Positions 33,751 through 42,137 of a stretch of 64,000 nucleotides of DNA are shown one piece after another (position 1 is the stretch's first letter; each line of letters starts with the position of its first letter). The notes beneath the pieces were generated by a model. That model ran no database searches. It saw only the letters and a list, made by a program, of their open reading frames with translations, and was not told the DNA's origin. Made by a program: the position numbers and the translations under genes. Origin of the DNA: Candidatus Woesearchaeota archaeon (GTDB lineage Archaea; Nanobdellota; Nanobdellia; Woesearchaeales; DSVV01); NCBI GenBank assembly GCA_016214075.1, contig JACRPI010000043.1:1-64000 (forward strand), read 5' to 3'.

Positions 33751-34032
33751 ATGGTAGCACCAAAATACAGATCAAGATCAAAACGACGAGTTTTCGTCCG
33801 CACACCAAGCGGAAAAACAGTTATACACTATAAAGATCGCGCTCCAAAAACAGGAACATGTCCTGTCACAGGAGAAAAATTAAAAGGAATGCCACGAGTG
33901 TTGCCTGCAAAGCAACAGAATATGGCAAAGTCCAAAAAGCGACCACAGCGACCGTTTGGTGGCGTTTTATCCAGCAAAGCAATGCGCCGTGTCGTTATTA
34001 GTGAAGCGCGAGCATTGTCACAGCTTGAATAA
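33751..34032 (+). CDS. rpl34e: Ribosomal protein eL34 lacking its zinc cysteines
   Basis: 93 aa. Clear eL34 frame: YRSRSKRRVFVRTPSGKTVIHY then KLKGMPR and KKRPQRPFGG. In most archaea two CxxC pairs bind zinc; here the first reads CPVT and the second LSSK, leaving one Cys, so the zinc site is gone. In other archaea adk lies between secY and eL34; here it is absent. Confidence 0.93.
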   Translation: MVAPKYRSRSKRRVFVRTPSGKTVIHYKDRAPKTGTCPVTGEKLKGMPRVLPAKQQNMAKSKKRPQRPFGGVLSSKAMRRVVISEARALSQLE

Positions 34033-34140
34033 AATATTTTTATTTTCATAATCATGGAAGAATTCTAAGCAATTCTTCTCTTTCTGCGTTCGGCGACGAG
34101 CAGACATGAAGAAACATGAACAAAGAGAAAGGTGGAAAAA

Positions 34141-34530
34141 ATGGCAGTATTTGAAGTAGGAAGAGTCTGCATGAAGATTGCAGGAAGAGACGCACGAAAA
34201 AAGTGTGTTGTTGTGGATATTCTTGATAACACGTATGTTATGATTGATGGCGAAACACGCCGAAGAAAATGCAACATTATGCATTTAGAACCATTGAATC
34301 TTGCTGTTGCGATAAAAGCAAACGCGAGCAATGAAGAAATAGTGAAAGCGTTGAAAGAAGAAGGTATTGTTTGTGATGTGAAGAAAGAATCAAAGAAACA
34401 ACCGCAAGCAAGACCAAAGAAGCAGAAAGCGAAGAAGAAAACCGCTGCTCCAGCAAAGAAAGTAAAAGCTGAAGCAAAGCCTGCTGAGAAAAAAGAAGCA
34501 AAACCAAAAGCTGGCAAGAAGAAAGAATAA
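34141..34530 (+). CDS. rpl14e: Ribosomal protein eL14 with Lys/Ala tail
   Basis: 129 aa. The SH3-like core MAVFEVGRVCMKIAGRDARKK and RRRKCNIMHLEP is normal and about 85 aa; the remaining ~45 residues are a Lys/Ala/Glu/Pro tail. A GTG at 34132 is part of the GGTGG ribosome-binding site, so the ATG at 34141 is the start. cmk, often between eL34 and eL14, is missing. Confidence 0.94.
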   Translation: MAVFEVGRVCMKIAGRDARKKCVVVDILDNTYVMIDGETRRRKCNIMHLEPLNLAVAIKANASNEEIVKALKEEGIVCDVKKESKKQPQARPKKQKAKKKTAAPAKKVKAEAKPAEKKEAKPKAGKKKE

Positions 34531-34578
34531 TTTCTTTTTTATTTTTCTCTATTTATTTTGATTTCATTTTTTAGTAAA
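34530..34578 (+). terminator. T-rich terminator after eL14
   Basis: Several runs of T within 50 bp of the stop (TTTCTTTTTTATTTTTC, then further T runs), the form expected for archaeal intrinsic termination at the end of a ribosomal unit. Confidence 0.6.
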
Positions 34579-34628
34579 TTAATATTTTTTTAAGAAATTT
34601 TATATAACATACTAATTCTCAGAGAATA

Positions 34629-35726
34629 ATGATAGAAATAGACCCAAAAGACTATGAATATCTTTGGACAGATCACGAAGTCAATTTTATCTTCGTCTCT
34701 TGCTACTTATTTAAGAATTTTAAAGAAACTGATTTTGTGCTAATATATAAACCAGAGAAAAATGGAGTCGCGTTCTTCCTAGCAAAAGAAGCAAAGAAAG
34801 CATGCGCAGAATATGGAATCCAATTTTATGAAAAAGAGTTTGAAGAGTGGAAGAAAAAAGTCGAAACGCAAGTGAATGAAGGAAGAAAAATTATAAGAGA
34901 AACAAGAGAAGAAAGAAGGAAGATTCCTTCCATGAGTGACGTAATAATTAAGCAGAAGTTTTTGGAAAGAGTAAAGCTTTTTCAGGAGCTAGGAAACCTC
35001 TATTTTTACACAGAATTCTTCTTTTTAGAGAAAGTAGAGCAACAACTCAAACAAAAGAAAAAGAATGAAATACTGCAAAGAAATGTACTGGAAATGGGAG
35101 GAATAAAGTTAGAAGCGCGAGAAGTGCTCAATGAATTCTACAATTATGCAAGAACATTTCAGCCCTATATAGAAGAAATAGGAAAGAGAAAGAAGAGAAG
35201 CGATTTATCATGGTTAAGCTTTGAAGAAATAAGTGCAGTTATTGAAGGCAAAGAAGTTCCAATAACCCAAAGAGAAAAAGAAACGTGGATTCTCACAAAG
35301 AGGAATCAGTGGAAACTGATTCTCGGTAAAGAGGCAGAGAAGATGAAGGACAATTTTAACGCGTACTTCTTTTCAAAGACTGTAGAAAGCGTGAGTGGAA
35401 TGATTGCGAATAAAGGAAAGTATACAGGAAGAGTAAAAATTCTAAGAACAATATTCAGCGATCGCATTCATGAAGAAATAAAGAAGGTAAAGAAAGGAGA
35501 TATTTTAGTAGCGAACACAACGGGTCCAGAAGTGATGAGCGCGTGTGAACGAGCAGGAGCAATTGTGACTGATGAAGGAGGCATTACCAGCCACGCCGCA
35601 ATTGTGTCACGCGAATTGGGTATTCCGTGCGTTGTAGGAACAAAGAATGCATCGCATATTTTCAAAGACGGTGATCTTGTTGAAGTTGATGCAAATACAG
35701 GAATAGTGAGAAGGATAAAAGAATAA
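34629..35726 (+). CDS. Stand-alone PEP-utiliser phosphohistidine domain protein
   Basis: 365 aa. The C-terminal ~100 residues are the swivelling phosphohistidine domain of PEP synthase/PPDK: TDEGGITSHAAIVSRELGIP with His322, then CVVGT and DGDLVEVDANTG. The partner ATP-grasp and PEP-binding barrel domains are absent. The N-terminal ~260 residues are charged, coiled-coil-like and unrecognised. Leaderless start with a TATA box (ATTTTATATAACA, 34597-34609). It may be a phospho-carrier working with enzymes encoded elsewhere; unproven. Converges with pheT, 1 bp apart. Confidence 0.82.
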   Translation: MIEIDPKDYEYLWTDHEVNFIFVSCYLFKNFKETDFVLIYKPEKNGVAFFLAKEAKKACAEYGIQFYEKEFEEWKKKVETQVNEGRKIIRETREERRKIPSMSDVIIKQKFLERVKLFQELGNLYFYTEFFFLEKVEQQLKQKKKNEILQRNVLEMGGIKLEAREVLNEFYNYARTFQPYIEEIGKRKKRSDLSWLSFEEISAVIEGKEVPITQREKETWILTKRNQWKLILGKEAEKMKDNFNAYFFSKTVESVSGMIANKGKYTGRVKILRTIFSDRIHEEIKKVKKGDILVANTTGPEVMSACERAGAIVTDEGGITSHAAIVSRELGIPCVVGTKNASHIFKDGDLVEVDANTGIVRRIKE

Positions 35727-35727
35727 C

Positions 35728-37395
35728 TTACAACCGCTTCCCCACAATCTTCCATAATTCCGTCAAATTCAATTCAACTGCGGCAGTCGGCATCTCTAAT
35801 CCAAACGCAGTCAAAACAGAAGGATGCAATTCTCCAACATACGCCACTTTAATCTCCTCAGAGCCATCTTTCACAATAACACGACCAACTCTACCAGGAA
35901 GGAAACAACCTAAAGAATCTTCAACAACTGTATATTCTACTTCAAGCATCCGCATAATATAATCAAGCGCTTGTCGAGCTTCTGTAAAACTCGCTTTCTG
36001 ATGCGATAAAACAATGCCTAAACGAACAAATTCCTCTGCAAGCGCAGACTTGGAAAGATCTTTTTTAAACACAATCCCCGCTTCAAAAAACTGCTGCGGA
36101 TAATCATATTGTTTGTTCTGTCGCAAAGTCTGCAATAAGCAGGGAAGTATCCACGAACGAAGCGAGTTATAATCCATACTGACTGGATCTAAAATCTCCA
36201 GAACATCATGAGGAACACCCATCTGCGTGGTCTGGACAGTTTTGTCAATCAAATGAAAGTTAGAAACTTCATACATCCCGCGACCAACAAGCACCATGCC
36301 AATTTTTTGTTTGAACACTTCAAAAGGATCTTCCTGTGCGATCGTCGCGACAGAAGGAATCACTTCCTCAATGTTTTCATAGCCATACCCAATGGCAATA
36401 TCTTCCACAAGATCGCGAGGATGCAAGACATCTGCGCGATACGCTGGAATCAAAACAGATTTTCCTTTCATCCCATAACCCATTGCTTCGAGATATTTTT
36501 TCACGTCTGCTGGCTTCAGATCAAGCCCAATAATTTTGTTTGCGTAGTCAATGTCAAGATCCATGCATCGCGGGGTTAGATCTGGAGTGACAAATTTCTT
36601 TGTGCCATACATAATGTCAAGAGTATAAATTTCGCCACCCATATCCGCAAGCATGGTCACTAAAATATTGAGCGCAACAGAAACATTGGTAAAATCAATA
36701 CCACTGCATTCAATAAAAACCTCGCGAGTATGAAGGTCAACTTTTCCAGTATCTTGTGAGTTTGTGAAAGGAAGCATGCACATAACATTATCATTCGCGT
36801 CGATAAAGAATGGATATTTTTTCCAACCTTCAGTCAAATGTTTGTACTCTTTTGCTTTCAGATGAGTCAATAACACTTCTGACGCGGGAAGGAGTTCATC
36901 AGAGCCAAGTGGTTTAAATTTGACTTTTTCAGGATCTTTCGCGATATAACTAATAGGGAAAGTAATATGCTCCAAAGGATAAATTCCATATGCGGATTTC
37001 TTGCGGCCACGGCCATGCGTTGTCGCGAGTTTTTCCTGCACTTGCATGATCTCGCGTATTTTCTCGTCAGTAAACGTGAGATTTTTAACAATCGCGCAAA
37101 CAGTATATGGACGCATCGTCACAGAAGGATCAACAACAACTTTGAAGCCACTTTTTTTGACAGCATATTCAGTAAGTCCAGTTTGTACTCCTAAAAACGA
37201 ACGCAGTGCTCGAGCAAACCCTTGTTCACTCAGCATGTCTGGTCTGTTTGGAAAAATTTCTACAACAACTTCTTTGTCATCAATACTTTCCAAATCTGTT
37301 CCTATCATTGCAATGCGATCTTTCAAATCTTCTGTAGAAAGTTTCTTGCCAAGAAGTGTGTCAAGAACCTTTCTATTGAGCGTGACGGTGGGCAT
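35728..37395 (-). CDS. pheT: Phenylalanyl-tRNA synthetase beta subunit
   Basis: 555 aa, archaeal-length beta chain without the bacterial tRNA-binding N-domain. VEIFPNRPDMLSEQGFARAL marks the B3/B4 editing region, and the C-terminal class II-like core (SFTEARQALDYIMRML) is present. Starts directly after the pheS stop (TAAATG), so the two subunits are translationally linked and made together as an alpha2-beta2 enzyme. Confidence 0.97.
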   Translation of the reverse strand: MPTVTLNRKVLDTLLGKKLSTEDLKDRIAMIGTDLESIDDKEVVVEIFPNRPDMLSEQGFARALRSFLGVQTGLTEYAVKKSGFKVVVDPSVTMRPYTVCAIVKNLTFTDEKIREIMQVQEKLATTHGRGRKKSAYGIYPLEHITFPISYIAKDPEKVKFKPLGSDELLPASEVLLTHLKAKEYKHLTEGWKKYPFFIDANDNVMCMLPFTNSQDTGKVDLHTREVFIECSGIDFTNVSVALNILVTMLADMGGEIYTLDIMYGTKKFVTPDLTPRCMDLDIDYANKIIGLDLKPADVKKYLEAMGYGMKGKSVLIPAYRADVLHPRDLVEDIAIGYGYENIEEVIPSVATIAQEDPFEVFKQKIGMVLVGRGMYEVSNFHLIDKTVQTTQMGVPHDVLEILDPVSMDYNSLRSWILPCLLQTLRQNKQYDYPQQFFEAGIVFKKDLSKSALAEEFVRLGIVLSHQKASFTEARQALDYIMRMLEVEYTVVEDSLGCFLPGRVGRVIVKDGSEEIKVAYVGELHPSVLTAFGLEMPTAAVELNLTELWKIVGKRL

Positions 37396-39009
37396 TTATT
37401 TCACCCAAATTTTCATCTGTTGGAGTTGCTTCATGTCATTTTTGTAAAGATCGCGGACATCTGTTAAATGATAATATTCAGAGATAATGCGCTCAAGTCC
37501 AAGACCCCATGCAAGCACAGGAATATCATGACCAAGCAATGGAACAGTCACTTCTGGACGGAAAATACCTGCGCCGCCAAGTTCAACCCATTGATTCTTT
37601 TTTGGATGCCAGACTTCAACCTCAAGAGATGGTTCTGTATAAGGAAAATACGCAGGACGCAAGCGAACTTTTGGATACCCCATTTTTCCAAAGAATTGAC
37701 GCAAATACGCTTTCAGGTTTTTGAGATTCGCGTCAGGATCAATAACAATACCATCGACTTGATGGAATTCAAATAAATGTTTCCAATCCAACGCTTCATT
37801 GCGAAACACGCGTCCAACATTAAAAAATTTCAATGGCAATCGTTTGTGCAGTGTTTTTGGATCTTGACCAAGCTCTGCAAGTTTGAGCGCGCTAAGAACA
37901 GTGGTATGCGTTCGCAAGAGTACTTTTTGTGCTTCTTCTTCTTTCCAGGCGGTCTGCCAACCAGTGCTTCCTGTTTTGCCGCCAGATTCATGAATCTCTT
38001 TGATTTTCGCGAAATCTTTAGGAAGTTTGCCAAGCGCGATCTTTTTCCCTGATGCATCTTTGATAAAAAAAGTGTCTTGCATTTGCCTGGCAGGATGATC
38101 CTGGGGAACAAAAAGCGAATCAAGATCCCAATATGAAGTTTGAAGAAGTGGACCACTCATCTCGACAAATCCCATGTCGAGCCAAATTTGTTTGATGTAG
38201 GAAATCGCCTGCGTGACAATATGTTGTTTACCGCCAGAAATAGGAGGAACGTTGATCTGAACATCATAATGCCTAAATTCATGATTTTTCCAGCTTCCTG
38301 TTTGCAGCATTTCTGGAGTGAGTTGTTCAACAAACGCTTTAGTGAGATCAAACGTCAGCGCGGTTTTTCCATGATCCGTTAAGACCGCAGAGCGAAGTTT
38401 AATCACTGTTTTTTTAAGAATGTCTTTTCGTGAAGAAAGCTCTTTGAGAACAGCTTGTTCTTGTGGAGAAACATCACGAACATCGCGTGGATATTCTAAA
38501 GAAGCGAGGAATTTTTCTTTATCAGCGAAGATATTTTTATTAATAGCCATTTTTCCTTCAGTTGTTAAGGAGACACAAACTTCTTTTGGATTGTTGACCG
38601 CATCAAGAACAGGGGTGTCATCTTTTTGGTTAATAATCAACTTTCCTTTTCTCAGCAATCCCATGCAAATAGTCATTTCGTTTTGATCAAGGCCGCTATT
38701 CTGCTGAACATGAGCAAGGGGCAGTGCAACAGTTGCTCCTTCGAGTGCTTTCAAAAAACGTTTTTCAGGAAGTCCTTTTTCTTTGTACAATTGACCATTT
38801 TTGTCGAGAGAAATAACTTCTTGGATTTCCTCAGAGAGGGTGACGAGTTCTTTGTTTTGGAGCCATTGCAGTGCGCGCATGACTTCGACTTCTTGTAACC
38901 CCGTAACGCCAACTATTTCGTGAAAAGCAGAGCTTTTTTGGAGTGCGGGAAGCACTTTTCGTTCAAGCGGATGGAGTTTTGCGATAAGTTGTGCAATGTT
39001 GACAGTCAT
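37396..39009 (-). CDS. pheS: Phenylalanyl-tRNA synthetase alpha subunit
   Basis: 537 aa. N-terminal winged-helix repeats (residues 1-190), then the class II catalytic core: motif 2-like region ending FRNEALDWKHLFEFHQVDG, RPAYFPYTEPSLEVEV and motif 3 GLGLERI. Attaches Phe to tRNA-Phe. Leaderless start: TATA box at 39031-39041, about 26 bp upstream. First gene of the pheST operon. Confidence 0.97.
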   Translation of the reverse strand: MTVNIAQLIAKLHPLERKVLPALQKSSAFHEIVGVTGLQEVEVMRALQWLQNKELVTLSEEIQEVISLDKNGQLYKEKGLPEKRFLKALEGATVALPLAHVQQNSGLDQNEMTICMGLLRKGKLIINQKDDTPVLDAVNNPKEVCVSLTTEGKMAINKNIFADKEKFLASLEYPRDVRDVSPQEQAVLKELSSRKDILKKTVIKLRSAVLTDHGKTALTFDLTKAFVEQLTPEMLQTGSWKNHEFRHYDVQINVPPISGGKQHIVTQAISYIKQIWLDMGFVEMSGPLLQTSYWDLDSLFVPQDHPARQMQDTFFIKDASGKKIALGKLPKDFAKIKEIHESGGKTGSTGWQTAWKEEEAQKVLLRTHTTVLSALKLAELGQDPKTLHKRLPLKFFNVGRVFRNEALDWKHLFEFHQVDGIVIDPDANLKNLKAYLRQFFGKMGYPKVRLRPAYFPYTEPSLEVEVWHPKKNQWVELGGAGIFRPEVTVPLLGHDIPVLAWGLGLERIISEYYHLTDVRDLYKNDMKQLQQMKIWVK

Positions 39010-39030
39010 AGAAAGAAAGGAACTGTGAAG

Positions 39031-39041
39031 GTATATAAAAG
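39031..39041 (-). promoter_or_regulatory. TATA box for pheST
   Basis: CTTTTATATAC on the minus strand, 26 bp from the pheS ATG. Confidence 0.65.
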
Positions 39042-39132
39042 TTGCGAGGAAGAGAGCTATCCACGCACAAACAACAGATGAATATAAAGAAAGAAAAATA
39101 CACGCACAAGCAAAAGCTTTATGCCAGGGGGA

Positions 39133-39157
39133 CCCATTGCAGCAGCAATGGGGTTTT
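39133..39157 (+). terminator. Hairpin plus T-run between divergent genes
   Basis: CCCATTGC-agca-GCAATGGG followed by GTTTTTATT looks like a bacterial-style intrinsic terminator. It lies between two divergently transcribed starts (pheS and the next gene), so no annotated gene ends here; it may end a small RNA or be another hairpin repeat. The rest of 39010-39249 holds only promoters. Confidence 0.45.
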
Positions 39158-39249
39158 TATTAAAGAGTTAGAAATTAAAGAAATAATCAACGAAAGAAAA
39201 CCAGTTCATAACGAATAACCTTTTAATAAGACGAAAAGTATCTCTTGTG

Positions 39250-39996
39250 ATGAGAGATTTACAAGCAAGAAGAAGAACAGAACTCACAGGAAATAGATCC
39301 CTTTCTGGTCAGCAAATATTGGAAGCGTTAATTGCAATTTCTGATGAAGCAGACAGACAATTTAAGCCAGAAATGCTGCAAGATTTTTGGCGTCCTTTTG
39401 ATGGTGGAAACTATTCAAGATTTGTGAGAGATATAGCCGCAAATTTTGGTTTAAACGAAATGCCGCTATATGAGCCTGTTGAACCAATAAGTGGCTACAA
39501 CAGACATCACCATATTCCAAAAAGAGATTTGAAAAGACTTATACCATATCTTAAGATTAGTGATCAAGCAGCGTTAGAAAGAATAAAAGAAGAAGAGGAA
39601 TTATTGCTGGTATCATACCATGTTTGGTATATAACGCGTTCTTCAAGAAATTATTTTCACTCCGAGGATGTATCACGAATAAACAAATGGTATTTAAGAA
39701 TGAGGGGAATGAGAGAAATAACAGAAGTGGAAGAAGAAGTAGTAAATATCCTAAAACCACATCAGATAAACCAAAGGACAATGCCATTAGAAATAGTAGC
39801 ATCATTACCAAGAGATTTATTTGAATATAAAGGAAGAGTATTTAGTTTAGGAAGAAAGCAAGGAAGAACTGATAATGAGGGAAAATGGGTTGATGTGCTT
39901 TGGGCATTTGGCCTGTACACAAAATTGCCTGAGCCAATTGGCTATATTTTATTTAATGAAGAGGTAGAAAAAAGAGAAAGACTATTCTTGCCATAA
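39250..39996 (+). CDS. Hypothetical protein
   Basis: 248 aa, charged and mostly helical, with no signal peptide or membrane helix. An HHHIP stretch near residue 90, after SGYNR, may bind metal or DNA, but I recognise no family. The open frame begins with a GTG at 39247; the ATG at 39250 is preferred and lies 26 bp after a TATA-like CTTTTAATAAG. It is followed by the convergent TrmB gene. Confidence 0.6.
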   Translation: MRDLQARRRTELTGNRSLSGQQILEALIAISDEADRQFKPEMLQDFWRPFDGGNYSRFVRDIAANFGLNEMPLYEPVEPISGYNRHHHIPKRDLKRLIPYLKISDQAALERIKEEEELLLVSYHVWYITRSSRNYFHSEDVSRINKWYLRMRGMREITEVEEEVVNILKPHQINQRTMPLEIVASLPRDLFEYKGRVFSLGRKQGRTDNEGKWVDVLWAFGLYTKLPEPIGYILFNEEVEKRERLFLP

Positions 39997-40053
39997 AGCA
40001 AAAGAAGAAATAAATAAAATTATAAAAAAAGATAATAAAGAAAAAATAAATCC

Positions 40054-40869
40054 CTACTTCAAAACCTTTGCTGCTGGTTTCATATCTTCCCATGCGACGT
40101 TGAAAAGATCAATCATTGCTGTTGCAAAGAATGGCGTGTTAATCCAAATCCCAATATCGTAGGTAGGATGGACGTCTTGATCATCAAGAACCATGAAGAT
40201 CATTTCTTTACCATCAACAATGCAGAATCGCGCTTTGCTATCTGTATGGCGAATTTCTGCAACATCAGAAAGATCCTTCACTGCGGCAGCTGTTTCTTTG
40301 GTCAAAGGAGCAGCGATGCGCACTTTAACACCACGTTTTTTGATTTTCTCAAATGTTGACTTTAATCCTTCGACTTTACGAATCAACCCTTGAGAAGTGG
40401 TCATCAAAACAACAGATTGCTCTGCGTTTCGAATCGTCAATTCAAGATGATTGTAAAGGTTGTGTCGTCCACGAAGACTGCCAGAAAGATCAGCTGGTTC
40501 AACAAGATCAACCCCTTGTGTGTGCAAGGTATCAAGTTCAGTGATCAGTTCTGTGTTTTTCATGTCATCAAGATGTTTAATGCGGTTTTCAATTTCTCCC
40601 TTCATGTTCTTTTTAACGCGTTCAATAACTTCAGATGGAGCAACTGCAAGATATTTGATTGGTTTCCCGAGTTTCATAACAACGAAACCTTTTTTCTCAA
40701 GGCTTTCAAGAACATCATAGCTTCTGCTGCGTGGAACGTTTGCGATGTCGCTGAGTTCTCCAGCTGTGGAGACTCCCCGAGATAACAATGCGGCCCAAAT
40801 TTTGACTTCGTATAAGTTTAATTTAAAATACCGACGTAGTTTTCCTAACAGTTCTTCTTTTACTATCAT
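40054..40869 (-). CDS. TrmB-family transcriptional regulator
   Basis: 271 aa. Winged helix-turn-helix at the N-terminus (NLYEVKIWAALLSRGVSTAGELSDIANVPRS is split here by its turn: helix 2 ends VSTAGELS, recognition helix SRSYDVLESLEKKGF), a short coiled coil near 90-120, and a C-terminal TrmB/PLD-like ligand domain (SVVLMTTSQGL, RVKVRIAAP). In other archaea TrmB proteins control sugar metabolism. Start: ATG at 40869 has GGGAGGGTG just upstream; the earlier GTG is less likely. A TATA-like box lies near 40896-40906. The E1-like gene is divergent from it. Confidence 0.85.
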   Translation of the reverse strand: MIVKEELLGKLRRYFKLNLYEVKIWAALLSRGVSTAGELSDIANVPRSRSYDVLESLEKKGFVVMKLGKPIKYLAVAPSEVIERVKKNMKGEIENRIKHLDDMKNTELITELDTLHTQGVDLVEPADLSGSLRGRHNLYNHLELTIRNAEQSVVLMTTSQGLIRKVEGLKSTFEKIKKRGVKVRIAAPLTKETAAAVKDLSDVAEIRHTDSKARFCIVDGKEMIFMVLDDQDVHPTYDIGIWINTPFFATAMIDLFNVAWEDMKPAAKVLK

Positions 40870-40895
40870 AAAACACACCCTCCCTTTTTCCCACT

Positions 40896-41060
40896 TTTTT
40901 TAAAAACTCAAAATAAATGAATAACGTACTCAAACTCACCAGTGAAACGCAACATGCAATAACAACCAATGCATAATAAACTGCATTTTTGACTTGAGAG
41001 TCGAGACACTGTGAATTTTACAAGTGCTTCTACTATTAAAAGGTTACGCTTTTATAAAAA
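40896..41060. promoter_or_regulatory. Divergent regulatory region, trmB-like and E1-like genes
   Basis: Minus-strand TATA-like TTTTTAAAAA at 40896-40906 and plus-strand GCTTTTATAAAAA at 41048-41060. The ~140 bp between them holds no ORF and could carry binding sites for the regulator, though I see no strong palindrome. Confidence 0.45.
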
Positions 41061-41097
41061 TAGCAGAAAAACCTTAAAGAAGGACTAATCTTTTTAT

Positions 41098-42120
41098 ATG
41101 ATAGTTCATTTATTGAAAAAAATGAAAGCCAAAGAAGCAAGCAGGTACAGCAGGCAAGAACTACTCAAAGAAATAGGATCAAAAGGTCAAAAGCTCCTCA
41201 AGACTGCAAAAGTAATTATCATTGGTCTTGGCGCGTTAGGAACAACAACAGCAAATCTTCTTGCACGAGCAGGAGTTGGAATGATAGGACTTGTGGATCG
41301 AGATGTTATTGAACTGCATAATCTCCAGCGGCAGACAATATTTACAGAAGAAGACTGCAATAAACCAAAAGCAGAAGTCGCTGCAGCGTGGCTCAAGAAA
41401 ACAAACAGCACAATAAAAATTGAAGTCTATCCGCTTGAACTGAATCATGAAACAGCGGAGATACTCAAAAACTACGATCTTATACTTGATTGCACAGACA
41501 ATATGGAAACACGATTTTTGATCAACGATTTCTGTGTGAAAAACAAAAAACAATGGATCTATTGCAGCGCGGTCGGAACAAAGGGCAGACTGTTCACGAT
41601 TGTTCCAGACAAAACACCCTGCTTCCGCTGTCTGTTCGCAGTGCCAAAGCCAGGAAGTCTGGAAACCTGCGATACTGCTGGTGTTTTGAATACAATCACC
41701 ACAACAATCGCAGCGTTGCAAGTGACAGAAGCGATAAAAGTACTCACCAAACAACAAACAGCAAAAGAATTGCTTGCGGTTGATGTGTGGAAACAAGAAC
41801 TGCAGAAAATACAAGTAAAAAGCAATGCAAAATGCATCTGCTGCAAAAAGAAGAAGTATGAATTCTTAGAAGGAAAGAAAGAAACAGTTTCCATCAAATT
41901 ATGTGGACAAGGAAGAATCCAGATCAAAGGAAGAACACCTAATATTCCTGCAATAAAGAAAAGGTTAGAGCAGAATGGAATCGTAAAAGCGACAGCATAT
42001 GGAATTCATTTCACGAATAATGACGCAGATTTCTTTTTGTTCAATGATGGCAGATGTTTGATCAAAGCAGCAACAAAAGAAGAAGCGAAGAATGTGTATA
42101 GTAAATGGGTAGGGAATTAG
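41098..42120 (+). CDS. ThiF/MoeB/E1-like adenylyltransferase
   Basis: 340 aa. N-terminal SRYSRQ signature, nucleotide loop GLGALG (43-48), DRDVIELHNLQRQ, DCTDNMETR, catalytic Cys191 in ETCDTAG, and a zinc site from C175/C178 and C246/C249. It adenylates the C-terminal Gly of a ubiquitin-like sulfur carrier for cofactor or tRNA thiolation, or for protein modification. The C-terminal ~90 residues (LCGQGRIQIKG, FNDGRCLIKAATKEEA) are the extra domain typical of archaeal MoeB/ThiF proteins. No SAMP/ThiS gene is in the window. Confidence 0.92.
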   Translation: MIVHLLKKMKAKEASRYSRQELLKEIGSKGQKLLKTAKVIIIGLGALGTTTANLLARAGVGMIGLVDRDVIELHNLQRQTIFTEEDCNKPKAEVAAAWLKKTNSTIKIEVYPLELNHETAEILKNYDLILDCTDNMETRFLINDFCVKNKKQWIYCSAVGTKGRLFTIVPDKTPCFRCLFAVPKPGSLETCDTAGVLNTITTTIAALQVTEAIKVLTKQQTAKELLAVDVWKQELQKIQVKSNAKCICCKKKKYEFLEGKKETVSIKLCGQGRIQIKGRTPNIPAIKKRLEQNGIVKATAYGIHFTNNDADFFLFNDGRCLIKAATKEEAKNVYSKWVGN

Positions 42121-42137
42121 AAAGTAAGAATAATATT

